Under the pieces are notes generated by a model. The model had not been told where the DNA came from and searched no databases. It was given only the letters and a program-made list of their open reading frames with translations. Below are positions 37,819 through 49,936 of a stretch of DNA of 64,000 nt, in pieces. The translations under genes and the position numbers were made by a program. The DNA is from Nonomuraea gerenzanensis (GTDB taxonomy: Bacteria > Actinomycetota > Actinomycetes > Streptosporangiales > Streptosporangiaceae), in NCBI RefSeq assembly GCF_020215645.1, contig NZ_CP084058.1, positions 10,416,001 to 10,480,000 on the forward strand, written 5' to 3'. Numbering within the stretch: position 1 is the stretch's first letter; the number at the start of each line of letters is the position of its first letter.

Positions 37819-38976
37819 TCAGGCGTTGACGATGCGGTTGATGTTGTCCGGTGACAGATAGTGCTCGATGGCGAGGATCCCGGCGCCGAGCGCGGCGGCG
37901 TTGATCCCCGTACGGCTGGGCGTGATGGACAGGTGGTGCGTGGCCAGCGGCAGCGATCTGCGGTAGACCGTCTCCCTGATCCCGGCCAGGAGGTGCTCGT
38001 GCACCCGCGACAGCGCGCCGCCGATGACGATCACCTCGGGGTTGAAGAAGTTGACCAGGCTGGCCAGCACCTCGCCGATGAGCCGGCCCGCCTCCCTGAC
38101 CAGGCGCAGCGCCTGGGTGTTGCCCGACTGGACGAGAGCCACCACGTCGGCGCCGGTCTCGGCCGGCAGGCCCAGCTCGGTCAGCCGCCGCGCGATGGCG
38201 GCCCCACCGGCCACGGCCTCCAGGCAGGCGCTGTTGCCGCACCGGCAGCCGGCGTCCTCGTGGCCGCTGACCCGGATGTGGCCGATGTCGCCGGCCGAGC
38301 CCTGGGCGCCCCTGTGCAGCTTGCCCTCGGCCATGATGCCGCAGCCGATGCCGGTGCCGACCTTGACGAACAGCAGGTGCCTGGTGTCGGCGAAGGCGCC
38401 CCGGTGCTCGCCCAGGGCCATCACGTTGACGTCGTTGTCCACCAGGACCTCGACGCCGCCGAAGTACTCGGGGATGGGGTAGTCGTTCCAGCCCGGCATG
38501 ATCGGCGGGTTGTTCGGCCGGCCGGTGGCGAACTCCACCGGCCCTGGAACGCCGATCCCGACGGCCCGCAGGGCGCTGCGGGGCCGACCCGCCTGCCCGA
38601 GCAGGTGGTCGAGCCGCTGGTCCACGTGCGCGAGCACCTTCTCGGGGCCCTCGCCGATCAGCAGCCCGTCCTCGCACTCGGCCAGCACATCGCCCGAGAT
38701 GTCCATGAGAGCCACCCGGCAGTGGGTGGCGCCCAGGTCCACACCCGCGAAGGCGTGGTCCTCGGTGTGCAGGCGAAGCTGGCGCGGCGGGCGCCCGCCC
38801 GTGGACTCGCCGCTCTCGGTCTCCTCGACCAGGCCGCGCTCGATCAGCGCGTCCACACGCTGGGAGATCGTGGAGCGGGCCAGGCCGGTGAGCCTCGCCA
38901 GATCGGAACGGGTCGTCGCGGAGCCCGCACTGATCAGCGTCAGCACGTCGCCGGCGGAGCCCGGCTGGGGGGTCAT
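37819..38976 (-). CDS. ROK-family transcriptional repressor
   Basis: 385 residues. An N-terminal winged helix (TTRSDLARLTGLARSTISQR) precedes a ROK sugar-kinase-like domain: AGVDLGATHCRVALMDISG phosphate-binding loop, DNDVNVMALGEH, the zinc motif GHEDAGCRCGNSACLEA, and IVIGGALSR. It is first gene of the ABC/Gfo/isomerase operon and presumably represses it until the sugar binds. It resembles XylR/NagC-type regulators. Confidence 0.88.
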   Translation of the reverse strand: MTPQPGSAGDVLTLISAGSATTRSDLARLTGLARSTISQRVDALIERGLVEETESGESTGGRPPRQLRLHTEDHAFAGVDLGATHCRVALMDISGDVLAECEDGLLIGEGPEKVLAHVDQRLDHLLGQAGRPRSALRAVGIGVPGPVEFATGRPNNPPIMPGWNDYPIPEYFGGVEVLVDNDVNVMALGEHRGAFADTRHLLFVKVGTGIGCGIMAEGKLHRGAQGSAGDIGHIRVSGHEDAGCRCGNSACLEAVAGGAAIARRLTELGLPAETGADVVALVQSGNTQALRLVREAGRLIGEVLASLVNFFNPEVIVIGGALSRVHEHLLAGIRETVYRRSLPLATHHLSITPSRTGINAAALGAGILAIEHYLSPDNINRIVNA

Positions 38977-39018
38977 GCCGCGACAATAAGATCACCGAAG
39001 TGGCAAATCAAGAGTGAG

Positions 39019-39060
39019 GATCGACCAAACTCCCCCAACTTCCGCCGAAGATCGAACAAA
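39019..39060. promoter_or_regulatory. Direct repeats GATCGAnCAAA upstream of the ROK gene
   Basis: GATCGACCAAA (39019-39029) and GATCGAACAAA (39050-39060) are 31 bases apart, three helical turns, just 5' of the ROK gene. This is possibly its operator; weak evidence. Confidence 0.3.
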
Positions 39061-39096
39061 GCCCGCTTATTACCCCATTTGTCCTAGAACGCGAAA

Positions 39097-39128
39097 GCGC
39101 CGGCCCCCGTTCACCCGGGAACCGGCGC
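39097..39128 (-). terminator. Hairpin downstream of the SDR gene
   Basis: Stem GCGCCGG/CCGGCGC with an 18-base loop that can pair further inside (CCCGG-type). It lies 25 bases past the SDR stop on the minus strand. Confidence 0.6.
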
Positions 39129-39152
39129 GTCACCTTCCGCCGATCCGGCCGG

Positions 39153-40025
39153 CTAGAGCATGGCCTTCATGGAGTCGGCCGCCGTCAGCACGTACGGCTG
39201 CTCCGTCATCACCGACCCCCAGTTCTCCGCGATCGACTCGGGCGTCAGGTCGTCGCTCTTCCACCCCGGCCCCTCGGCCACGAACACCCGGGCCACCTTG
39301 CCGCCGCCGACCGTGAACACCTCGCCACTGGCCTCGCACGACTCGTGCACGAGGTAGGCCACCAGCGCGCTGACCCGCTCCGGCGTGAACTTGGCCTCGA
39401 ACTCGGCCGGCAGCAGCGCCTCGGTCATCCGGGTCCAGGCCACGGGCGCGATCGCGTTGGCCTTGATGCCGTTGCGCGCGCCCTCGATGCCGAGCGTCTT
39501 GGTCAGGCCGACCAGGCCCATCTTGGCGGTGGAGTAGTTGGCCTGGCCGAAGTTGCCGAACAGGCCGGCGGGGCTGGAGGTGTTGACGACCCGGCCGTAA
39601 CCCGCCGCCTTCATCAGCGGGTACGCCGCCTGGCTGACCAGGTAGGAGCCGCGGACGTGCACGGCCAGCACCGCGTCGAACTCCTCGACCGTCATCTTCC
39701 CGAACGACTTGTCACGCAGGATGCCCGCGTTGTTGACGACGATGTCGACCTTGCCGAACGCGTCCACCGCGGCCTGGACGATGGCCTGGGCGCCCTCGGG
39801 CGTGGCCACGTTGTCGGTGCTGGCCACGGCCTGGCCGCCGTTCTTCGTGATGAGGTCGGCCACCTCGGCCGCGGGGCCCGCCGAGGCGCCCGTGCCGTCG
39901 AGCGCGCCGCCGAGGTCGTTGACGACGACCTTGGCGCCCCGCTCGGCCAGCAGGAGCGCGTGCGACCTGCCGAGGCCGTGCCCGGCCCCCGTGATGATCG
40001 CGACCCTGTCATCGAACCGAAGCAT
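39153..40025 (-). CDS. SDR 3-hydroxyacyl-CoA dehydrogenase, ChsB1/Hsd4-like
   Basis: 290-residue SDR. The cofactor loop is TGAGHGLGRSHALLLAERGA, followed by VVNDLGGALDGTG as in the dehydrogenase part of multifunctional enzyme 2. The catalytic Ser and YxxxK lie in NTSSPAGLFGNFGQANYSTAK. The mycobacterial equivalent is Rv3502c (ChsB1), a 3-hydroxyacyl-CoA dehydrogenase of cholesterol side-chain degradation. The window has other sterol genes, supporting this. Only a poor KstR-like site precedes it, inside the end of the upstream gene. Confidence 0.83.
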   Translation of the reverse strand: MLRFDDRVAIITGAGHGLGRSHALLLAERGAKVVVNDLGGALDGTGASAGPAAEVADLITKNGGQAVASTDNVATPEGAQAIVQAAVDAFGKVDIVVNNAGILRDKSFGKMTVEEFDAVLAVHVRGSYLVSQAAYPLMKAAGYGRVVNTSSPAGLFGNFGQANYSTAKMGLVGLTKTLGIEGARNGIKANAIAPVAWTRMTEALLPAEFEAKFTPERVSALVAYLVHESCEASGEVFTVGGGKVARVFVAEGPGWKSDDLTPESIAENWGSVMTEQPYVLTAADSMKAML

Positions 40026-40043
40026 CGAACCTCCCAGGCGAGG

Positions 40044-40058
40044 AGAACAACATTCTAG
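40044..40058. promoter_or_regulatory. Degenerate KstR-like palindrome before the SDR gene
   Basis: AGAACAACATTCTAG has AGAA/TTCT arms but one extra base in the spacer compared with the KstR consensus. It overlaps the stop of the quinone oxidoreductase gene. Confidence 0.25.
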
Positions 40059-41002
40059 TCCTCAGTACGATAACCGCCCCTACCCCGGGTTTCGAGGTCG
40101 AAGACCGCCTTTCCGCGTACGCGTCGCCCGCGCAGCGCGTCGGCCGCCTCGGCGAAGCGCTCCCAGGAGCCCCGCCAGCCGATCTCGGGCACCAGGGCGC
40201 CCTCGGCCGCCAGCCGGACCAGCTCGGCCAGGTCGCCGGCGGCGCCGAACTCGTTGACGTACGACGTGAGGGTCTTGGGCGGCCCGACCGTCGCGTACGG
40301 CGGGAAGACGGCCGGCCGCCCCGAGGTCCAGCCGACGGACTGCAGGCTGCCGCCGGGCGCGAGCAGCTCCCACGCCCTGACCAGGTGTGGCCCGCCGACG
40401 TTCTCCACCACGACGTCCACGGGCTCCTTGACGTCGTCGAGCCCCACGACGACCTCGCCGGCACCGGCCTCCACCAGGCCGTCGCCACGCGCGGGCGCGC
40501 CGACCGAGGCGATGACGTACGCCCCCGCGCGGGCGGCGAGCCGCACGGCGTACCGCCCGACGCCGCCCGAGGCGCCGGTGACCAGCACCCGCTTGCCCGG
40601 CGCGACCCCGGCGGCCCGCAGCGAGCGCAGCGCCGCCAGCCCGGCCGTGGGCAGCGCCGCCGCCTCGGCCAGCCCGAGGCCGTCCGGCACGGTGGCCAGC
40701 GCCGACACCTCGACGGCCACCTGCTCGGCGAACACGCCCTGCGCGAAGAGCACGACCCGCGTGCCGGCGGCGGGGCCGGTGCCGTCCGCCGCCTCCCGCA
40801 GCACGACGCCCGCCGCGTCCAGGCCCAGCGGCGCACCGGCCGGGACGCGGCCGGAGGTGACGTCGTTGAGGTCGGCGTAGTTCAGCGAGGCGTGCAGCAC
40901 CTCCACGAGCACCTGGCCGGGCCCGGCGACAGGGGTGGCGATCTGCCCGAAGGCGAGGCCATCGGGGGTGGACGGGTCGACGATGAGGGCGCGCGTGGCC
41001 AT
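40055..41002 (-). CDS. Quinone oxidoreductase-like zinc-type dehydrogenase
   Basis: 315-residue MDR protein without structural zinc cysteines. HASLNYADLNDVTSGRVP and PLGLDAAGVVLREA are in the catalytic domain, and RVLVTGASGGVGRYAVRLAA is the NADPH-binding loop. The start at 41002 (MATRALIVDP) follows AAGGAGCGG. A 7-bp inverted repeat lies about 50 bases upstream. It reads toward the SDR gene 29 bases downstream, so the two may be co-transcribed. It reduces an enone or quinone; the actual substrate is unknown. Confidence 0.82.
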   Translation of the reverse strand: MATRALIVDPSTPDGLAFGQIATPVAGPGQVLVEVLHASLNYADLNDVTSGRVPAGAPLGLDAAGVVLREAADGTGPAAGTRVVLFAQGVFAEQVAVEVSALATVPDGLGLAEAAALPTAGLAALRSLRAAGVAPGKRVLVTGASGGVGRYAVRLAARAGAYVIASVGAPARGDGLVEAGAGEVVVGLDDVKEPVDVVVENVGGPHLVRAWELLAPGGSLQSVGWTSGRPAVFPPYATVGPPKTLTSYVNEFGAAGDLAELVRLAAEGALVPEIGWRGSWERFAEAADALRGRRVRGKAVFDLETRGRGGYRTED

Positions 41003-41051
41003 GGGCCGCTCCTTGGGACGAGTGGGGCGTGACGACAAGAGAGACATTAGC

Positions 41052-41075
41052 AGATAGTTTTGTTGCAGACTATCT
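41052..41075. promoter_or_regulatory. Inverted repeat AGATAGT-N10-ACTATCT upstream of quinone oxidoreductase
   Basis: Perfect seven-base arms separated by ten bases, 50 bases from the start codon at 41002. It is AT-rich against the background. Typical of TetR or MarR operators; no matching regulator is adjacent. Confidence 0.5.
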
Positions 41076-41100
41076 ACTTCTCGCCTTCCTGGCCGGATTC

Positions 41101-41164
41101 CGCCGCCTTCGCCATGCGCCGCCTTCGCCATGCGCCGCCTTCGCCATGCGCCGCCTTCGCCATG
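41101..41164. repeat. Four exact 16-bp tandem repeats CGCCGCCTTCGCCATG
   Basis: Copies at 41101, 41117, 41133 and 41149, with a partial fifth, between the quinone oxidoreductase promoter and the end of the MBL gene. Not a multiple of three and not in a credible gene; replication slippage is the likely origin. Confidence 0.9.
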
Positions 41165-41186
41165 CGCCGCCTGGCCTACCGGTGGG

Positions 41187-42245
41187 TCAGGGCAGGCGCC
41201 ACAGGTCGGGCTCGCCCGCCTCCTTGACCACCCGCCCCTTCGCCTCCAGCCACACGAGGTGCGCCAGCGTCTCGTTGTTGGCCGAGCGCCGCATGAACGG
41301 CGGGATCGTCTCCCACGGCCGCGACCACGTCAGCCGGGTGGCCACGTCCCAGCAGGCGACGGCGCCGGCCGCGCCCACCACCTGCTCGATCTCGGCCAGG
41401 CGCTCGTCGTGGTGGGCCATGACGGTGTCCACCCGCTCGGTCAGCTCCATGAACCGGTACTCGTGCGCGGGCAGCACCTCCTCCACCTCCAGCTTGCGCA
41501 CGGCGTCCAGCGAGTCGAGGTAGTCGGCCAGCGGGTTCGGGCCCGACTGGGGGTGCACGGCCACGATGGGCGTGATCTTCGCCAGCACGTGGTCGCCGGA
41601 GAACAGCACCCTGCGCTCCGGCGAGAGGAAGCACAGGTGGCCGGGCGAGTGGCCGGGCGTCCAGATGGCCCGCAGGTCCCAGCCCGGCAGGTCGAGGTCG
41701 TCGCCGTCCTCGACCAGCCGGTCCGGCTTGGCCATCGCGACCAGGTGCCTGATCCGCATGGAGGCGCCCGCCAGCTCGTCCAGCGTGAGGTCGGGGACGC
41801 CGCAGCGGCGCAGCAGCTCCCGCTCGCGCCGGACGAGGGAGTCGATGGCCTCGTCGTCGTAACGCTCGTGGACCAGGCGGGCGTCGGCCGGGTGCAGCGC
41901 GATCCAGGCGCCCGAGCTCTCCCTGACGCGGCCCGCCAGGCCGTAGTGGTCGGGGTGGATGTGGGTGACCAGGACACCCTTGACGTCGGTGATCGCGTAT
42001 CCGGCCACGGCCAGGCCCGCCACGAGCGCGTCGTACGCCTCGTCGGTGTTCCAGCCGGCATCGATGATCACCACCCCGCCGGGCAGCTCCAGGACGTAGA
42101 CGAGCACGTACCGGAGGGGATTGATCGGGATCGGCACGGGCACGGACCACAGACCCGGGCGCACCCGCTCGACCTCGGGGAGCGCGCCGCCGACCCACGC
42201 CTCCCGCTGTGCCGGGTTCGCCGGGGTCACCACAAATTTCGCCAC
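41187..42245 (-). CDS. Metallo-beta-lactamase fold hydrolase
   Basis: 352 residues, GTG start. Metal-binding THIHPDHYGLAG, then WTPGHSPGHLCF, SGDHVLAKITP and the final HEYRF histidine, make a complete di-metal site. A helical C-terminal extension follows (WDVATRLTWSRPWETIPPF). It is paralogous to the MBL protein at 8312-9334. It is divergent from the GST-like gene across 45 bases that contain KstR-like half-sites, so it may belong to the lipid regulon. The substrate is unknown; CoA thioesters or lactones are possible. Confidence 0.82.
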   Translation of the reverse strand: MAKFVVTPANPAQREAWVGGALPEVERVRPGLWSVPVPIPINPLRYVLVYVLELPGGVVIIDAGWNTDEAYDALVAGLAVAGYAITDVKGVLVTHIHPDHYGLAGRVRESSGAWIALHPADARLVHERYDDEAIDSLVRRERELLRRCGVPDLTLDELAGASMRIRHLVAMAKPDRLVEDGDDLDLPGWDLRAIWTPGHSPGHLCFLSPERRVLFSGDHVLAKITPIVAVHPQSGPNPLADYLDSLDAVRKLEVEEVLPAHEYRFMELTERVDTVMAHHDERLAEIEQVVGAAGAVACWDVATRLTWSRPWETIPPFMRRSANNETLAHLVWLEAKGRVVKEAGEPDLWRLP

Positions 42246-42268
42246 ACACCCGAATATAGTTCTGCGTC

Positions 42269-42282
42269 CGAATCATGTTCTA
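42269..42282. promoter_or_regulatory. Imperfect KstR-like site in the MBL/GST divergent promoter
   Basis: CGAATCATGTTCTA keeps GTTCTA and six of eight constrained bases of the KstR motif; another AGTTCT half-site lies at 42258-42263. It ends eight bases before the GST-like start. Confidence 0.35.
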
Positions 42283-42290
42283 CTTGGGTC

Positions 42291-43136
42291 ATGAAGCTGA
42301 GCCGCGAGATCTCCGATGATGGCCGCTTCGTCCGGCAGCCGAACCGTTTCACGGATCGGCTCGGCCCTCCCGAGCCCGGCCGCTACCGGGTCTACGCGTC
42401 CTACGCCTGTCCGTGGGCGCAGCGCGTACTGATCGTCCGAAAGCTGCTGGGCCTGGAGGACCTGCTGGACGTCACGATCGTCGATCCCATCCGCGACGAG
42501 AAGGGCTGGCGGGTCCCCGGCGGCGACCCGGAGTACCTGTCAGAGCTGTACCACGCCACCGACCCCGGCTACTCCGGCCGCTACACCGTCCCGTGCGTCT
42601 GGGACGTCAGGCAGGAGCGGATCGTCACCAACGACTTCCCGCAGATCACCCTCGACCTGGAGACGTCGTGGGGGACCTCACCCAACCTCTATCCCGAACG
42701 CCTGCGCCCCGACATCGACATCATGAACGACCGCCTCTACCACGGGCTCAACAACGCGGTCTACGAGGCGGGCTTCTCCCGTGACCAGCAGGTCTACGAG
42801 GAGGCGGTGGCCCGGGTGTTCACCACCCTCGACTTCCTGGAGGTGCGGCTGGCCGAGTCGGAGTTCCTCTTCGACACGCTCACCGACAGCGACGTGCGGC
42901 TTTACACGACCCTGGCCAGGTTCGACTCCGTCTACTACGCGCACTTCAAGTGCTCGGTGCGGCGGCTGACGGACTATCCGGCGCTGTGGGCGTACGCGCG
43001 CCGCCTCTACGCGATCCCGGCCTTCTCCGAGACCACCGACTTCGACCAGATCAAGCGCCACTACTACGTCACCCAGACCAACATCAACCCGACCCGGATC
43101 GTGCCGGTAGGGCCCGAGCTGGACTGGAGCCTGTAG
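42291..43136 (+). CDS. Xi-class glutathione S-transferase-like (glutathionyl-hydroquinone reductase family)
   Basis: 281 residues. The thioredoxin-like N-terminal domain has the catalytic cysteine in YASYACPWAQRVL, and the helical domain contains the family phrases LYHGLNNAVYEAGF and LTDSDVRLYTTLARFD. Members reduce thiol-conjugated hydroquinones. Actinomycetes lack glutathione and use mycothiol, so the natural thiol here is uncertain. The ATG has no strong Shine-Dalgarno. Its 3' end overlaps the convergent MFS gene by 53 bases. Confidence 0.85.
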   Translation: MKLSREISDDGRFVRQPNRFTDRLGPPEPGRYRVYASYACPWAQRVLIVRKLLGLEDLLDVTIVDPIRDEKGWRVPGGDPEYLSELYHATDPGYSGRYTVPCVWDVRQERIVTNDFPQITLDLETSWGTSPNLYPERLRPDIDIMNDRLYHGLNNAVYEAGFSRDQQVYEEAVARVFTTLDFLEVRLAESEFLFDTLTDSDVRLYTTLARFDSVYYAHFKCSVRRLTDYPALWAYARRLYAIPAFSETTDFDQIKRHYYVTQTNINPTRIVPVGPELDWSL

Positions 43137-44367
43137 GCGCGGGCATCCGCACGAACAGCAGCACCGAGGTCAGCATCACGACGGCGGCGACACTCCAGGC
43201 GGCGGCGAGGCCCGCCTGGGCGGCCACCGAGCCGAGCGTGAGATTGGCCGCGATGCCGCCGGACTGCAGGGCCAGCGAGCTGGTCGAGGTGACCGTGGTG
43301 CGCTCGGCCGCGGTGACGGCGTTGTGGGTGAGCTCCAGGCACAACACGGCCGTCACCGCGCCACCGACGAAGAGGCAGACGTAGGCGAGCCCGGCGCTCA
43401 CCATCCCGGGCAGGCCGCTCAGGCCCGCCGTGCCGGCCAGCGCGCCGACGGACAGCGCGGTGAGCACCGTGCCCGCGATCGCGCCCCTGGCGGAGCCGCC
43501 CGCCAGCCGCGCGGCTCTGGGCGCGAGCGCGCTGCCCAGCGCGCTGCCCGCGAACCCGAGCGCCGCCACCACGGCGTAGACCAGGCTGCCCTCCTCGGCC
43601 GTGCCGGCGAGCTCGGCCAGGCGGCCTGGCGTGAGCAGCTCGATGCTCGTCAGCACCACGCCCGACGCGGCGGCGGCGAGCATCAGCCTGCGCAGCATCG
43701 CGCCGCCCAGCGCCAGCCGGACGCCGCCCGCCACGGTGGCCGGCACCTCGCGCAGCACGCCCGCCAGCGATCTGCGCTCGTGCGCCGGCTCCGGCAGCGC
43801 GAAGACCACCACGATCAGCAGGACGAGGGCCGCCATCGCGCCCACCAGGGGCGGCGCGGCCAGCGGGAGCATCAGCGAGGGCGGCACCAGGAGCGGCAGG
43901 GCGCCGCCCGCCAGCACCCCGACGCACAGGGCCACAGACTCCATCGTGCCGCCCCTGGCCAGGCCGGGCCTGAGGTCGGCCCCGTGGCCCTCGACGCCGT
44001 GCAGCGTGTCGACGTACCAGGAGGTGGCGGGACCGCTGGACAGCGCCCGCGCGACGCCCTTGCACACCCCGCTCAGCAGGAACATCCAGAACGTGGTGGA
44101 CACGCTCATCAGCGCCAGCCCCGCGACGGTGAACGCGGCCGAGGCCGCCAGCACCATCCGCCTGCCGACGACGTCGGCCAGCCCGCCCGTCGGCAGCTCC
44201 AGGCTCACGGTCACGACCGAGAACACGGTCACCACCAGCCCGATCCGCGCCAGGCCGAGGCCCCGCTCGGTCATCAGCAGGACCATGGTGGCCATCATGA
44301 TCCCGGGCGGCAGCCAGGTCAGGAAGCTGACCAGCATGTAGCGCCGTAAGGCCGATCGCGCGGTCAC
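43084..44367 (-). CDS. Major facilitator superfamily exporter
   Basis: 427-residue membrane protein with about twelve hydrophobic helices. The loop between helices 2 and 3 reads ELPTGGLADVVGRRMVLA, the MFS motif A region (D-x-x-G-R-R). It starts with GTG overlapping the ArsR stop (GTGA), so it is co-translated with its likely regulator. Probably a drug or metabolite exporter; substrate unknown. Its 3' end runs 53 bases into the GST-like gene on the other strand. Confidence 0.85.
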   Translation of the reverse strand: MTARSALRRYMLVSFLTWLPPGIMMATMVLLMTERGLGLARIGLVVTVFSVVTVSLELPTGGLADVVGRRMVLAASAAFTVAGLALMSVSTTFWMFLLSGVCKGVARALSSGPATSWYVDTLHGVEGHGADLRPGLARGGTMESVALCVGVLAGGALPLLVPPSLMLPLAAPPLVGAMAALVLLIVVVFALPEPAHERRSLAGVLREVPATVAGGVRLALGGAMLRRLMLAAAASGVVLTSIELLTPGRLAELAGTAEEGSLVYAVVAALGFAGSALGSALAPRAARLAGGSARGAIAGTVLTALSVGALAGTAGLSGLPGMVSAGLAYVCLFVGGAVTAVLCLELTHNAVTAAERTTVTSTSSLALQSGGIAANLTLGSVAAQAGLAAAWSVAAVVMLTSVLLFVRMPAPTGSSPARALPARSGSG

Positions 44368-44930
44368 GGCTCCTCCCTCCGTTTACGGGGGAAGCCCCCC
44401 ACCCAGACGTGCACGAGCTGCGTGCCGGCGGCGCCCTCGTGCCGCGCGGCCAGCTCGGCCAGGAGCTCCCCGGCACGCGCGGTGAACTCCTCCAGCGCGG
44501 CCGGCGGCAGCTCGGCGAGGTGGTCGCTCATGCCCGCGGCCGCCGTCCACGCGGGCGACCAGTCACCCTCGTCGAACTCCTCGATGACCTGGCCGAGCAG
44601 GTCGGCCTGGAGCAGCCGCATGACCTTGACCGTCTCGCGGCCCTCCGGCGTCACCGCCATCTCGCGGCTGTTCCACGAGGTGTAGCGGTGCCGGGCCCGC
44701 CAGCGGCGCTCGCGGCCGTCGCGCTGCTCGGGGTCCTCCTCGATGAACCCGTACTTGAACAGCTCACGCAGGTGGTAGCTGGTCGAGCCGGAGCTCTCGC
44801 CGACCGCGCGGCCCAGCTCGCTGGCGGTGGCCGGGCCGTCGGAGCGCAGCAGGCCGAGCAGTCTGGCCCGCAGCGGGTGCGTGACCACCCGCAGCACCTG
44901 CGGATCGCTGATCTTGTAACGCTCTTCCAC
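44364..44930 (-). CDS. ArsR-family (HTH_20) regulator of the MFS gene
   Basis: 188 residues, GTG start. Winged helix: VVTHPLRARLLGLLRSDGP and TASELGRAVGESSGSTSYHL. A conserved WRARHRYTSWNS follows, then a long helical tail. It forms an operon with the exporter. Two adjacent GCAAA-N6-TTTGC repeats lie directly upstream and are its likely operator. Confidence 0.83.
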   Translation of the reverse strand: MEERYKISDPQVLRVVTHPLRARLLGLLRSDGPATASELGRAVGESSGSTSYHLRELFKYGFIEEDPEQRDGRERRWRARHRYTSWNSREMAVTPEGRETVKVMRLLQADLLGQVIEEFDEGDWSPAWTAAAGMSDHLAELPPAALEEFTARAGELLAELAARHEGAAGTQLVHVWVGGFPRKRREEP

Positions 44931-44943
44931 GTCTTCACGGTAG

Positions 44944-44977
44944 ATCGCAAAGACGATTTTGCAAAGGGGATTTTGCG
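44944..44977. promoter_or_regulatory. Two abutting GCAAA-N6-TTTGC operators
   Basis: GCAAAGACGATTTTGC (44947-44962) and GCAAAGGGGATTTTGC (44961-44976) overlap by two bases, between the divergent ArsR and B3/4 genes. The first half resembles the ATCGCAAA..CGATTTT sequence before the ArsR gene at 24060. Confidence 0.6.
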
Positions 44978-45003
44978 GTTTCGGCGCTCCCTAGACTGTG
45001 GGG

Positions 45004-45648
45004 ATGCTCGACGACATCTGGGTGGACGACTCCGTCTTCGCACTTCGCCCCGACTTCGCGGTGCTCATCGTGACCGCGCACGGCCTGCGCAACGGCCCCA
45101 CCGACGACCGCTCCCGGGCGTGGCTGGAGGCCGCGTCGGCGGTGGAGGTGCAGACGGACAAGATCGACGCGTGGAAGGACGCCTACAAGGCGTTCGGGGC
45201 CAAGCCGCAGCGCACCCGCCCGTCGGTCGACGCCCTGACCCGGCGCATGCCGCTGCCGGAGATCAACCAGGTCGTCGACGCGTACAACTCGATCAGCGTC
45301 AAGCACGCGCTGCCGATCGGCGGCGAGGACCTCGACCACTACGCGGGCCCGGCCCGCCTGGTGCGCGCGACCGGCGAGGAGACGTCGGAGGAGGCGCTCG
45401 GGCAGCCGGAGCCCGGCGAGGTGATCTGGCGCGACGACATCGGTGTCACCTGCAGGAGATGGAACTGGCGCCAAGTGGTGCGGACCCGTCTCACCGAGGA
45501 GACGACCAACGCGATCTTCCTGCTGGAGCGGCTGGAGCCCATGTCGCTGGAGGAGCTGAAGCAGGCCGGCGAGGAGCTCTCAGACCTTCTGTCCGAGTTG
45601 TCCCCCGAGGTGCGCATCGCCAGCAGGCTCGTGACCGGCGGGAAATAA
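45004..45648 (+). CDS. B3/B4 tRNA-binding domain protein
   Basis: 214 residues. It matches free-standing B3_4 domain proteins, relatives of the beta-subunit domain of phenylalanyl-tRNA synthetase, which may bind or edit tRNA. Typical blocks: RTRPSVDALTRRMPLPEINQ, VVDAYNSISVKHALPIGGED and GEVIWRDDIGVTCRRWNWRQ. The ATG at 45004 is preferred to a GTG two codons upstream. A TAGACT close to the start may be a -10 element of a nearly leaderless transcript. Role unknown. Confidence 0.8.
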   Translation: MLDDIWVDDSVFALRPDFAVLIVTAHGLRNGPTDDRSRAWLEAASAVEVQTDKIDAWKDAYKAFGAKPQRTRPSVDALTRRMPLPEINQVVDAYNSISVKHALPIGGEDLDHYAGPARLVRATGEETSEEALGQPEPGEVIWRDDIGVTCRRWNWRQVVRTRLTEETTNAIFLLERLEPMSLEELKQAGEELSDLLSELSPEVRIASRLVTGGK

Positions 45649-45853
45649 ACCTCATGTCGAGGTGTTGATACCAAAGAGTAATAATCGCTACCGCACCCCG
45701 GATTGACGAGGCGGGCGTGACCTCTTTGCACGGTCCTGAGAGGATCGTTCGAGGCGGCACGGGTCCTTCGGCGCGCGCTGCCAGTCCGGGCGAGTAGCCT
45801 TGGACAGGTTCTCTAACATCAACGCCGATCTGCGGAAGAGGGCGATTTCCGCC

Positions 45854-49513
<3,660 letters not shown>

Positions 49514-49526
49514 GTCACCGGCTTTC

Positions 49527-49564
49527 GAGCCCCCGGCCCGCGCACCTTCGGCGGCCGGGGGCTC
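49527..49564 (+). terminator. Rho-independent-type terminator after kgd
   Basis: Perfect 12-base stem GAGCCCCCGGCC/GGCCGGGGGCTC with a 14-base loop, 14 bases after the stop; followed by CTTGCTGCT. Confidence 0.8.
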
Positions 49565-49626
49565 CTTGCTGCTCAGGCAGGCTAAAGTGCAGGCCGGGTG
49601 CCTGCTGCAACTGTGAATGGAGAGCG

Positions 49627-49806
49627 ATGTACTTCACCGATCGGGGGATCGAGGAGCTGGTCGAGCGGCGTGGCGAGGAGGAGGTGAGCCTGCTGTGGCT
49701 GGGCGAGCGGCTGCGCGAGTTCGTCGATCTGAACCCCGAGTTCGAGACCCCCATCGAGCGGCTGGCCACCTGGCTGGCGCGCCTCGACGACGACGAGGAC
49801 GACTGA
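49627..49806 (+). CDS. Small conserved protein (DUF6104-type)
   Basis: 59 residues, highly acidic at the C-terminus (LARLDDDEDD). MYFTDRGIEELVERRGEEEV and SLLWLGERLREFVDLNPEFE resemble the small DUF6104 family commonly found just downstream of kgd in actinomycetes. GAGAGCG lies before the ATG. No function known; it could be a partner of the oxoglutarate dehydrogenase complex by position only. Confidence 0.75.
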   Translation: MYFTDRGIEELVERRGEEEVSLLWLGERLREFVDLNPEFETPIERLATWLARLDDDEDD

Positions 49807-49855
49807 CGAGCCCCGCCGCGCGGCCGGGCCGGGAAAGCCGTAGTCTCGAATAACG

Positions 49856-49892
49856 CGATACATCTTGAGTTTCCCATAGACGCGACATATCG
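49856..49892. promoter_or_regulatory. Imperfect inverted repeat CGATACATC ... GACATATCG
   Basis: The arms (49856-49864 and 49884-49892) lie about 45-80 bases upstream of the DUF4097 gene and resemble PadR-type ATAC/GTAT operators. A PadR gene is in the same operon. Confidence 0.4.
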
Positions 49893-49936
49893 TGACTTGT
49901 GGAGAGTTGGTGTCGCCACGAGAGGGGCGGGGGAGC

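Noticed and set aside
39085..39098. TAGAACGCGAAAGC as a KstR operator
   Set aside because: Only one half-site matches, and it lies at a terminator downstream of the SDR gene rather than at a promoter.
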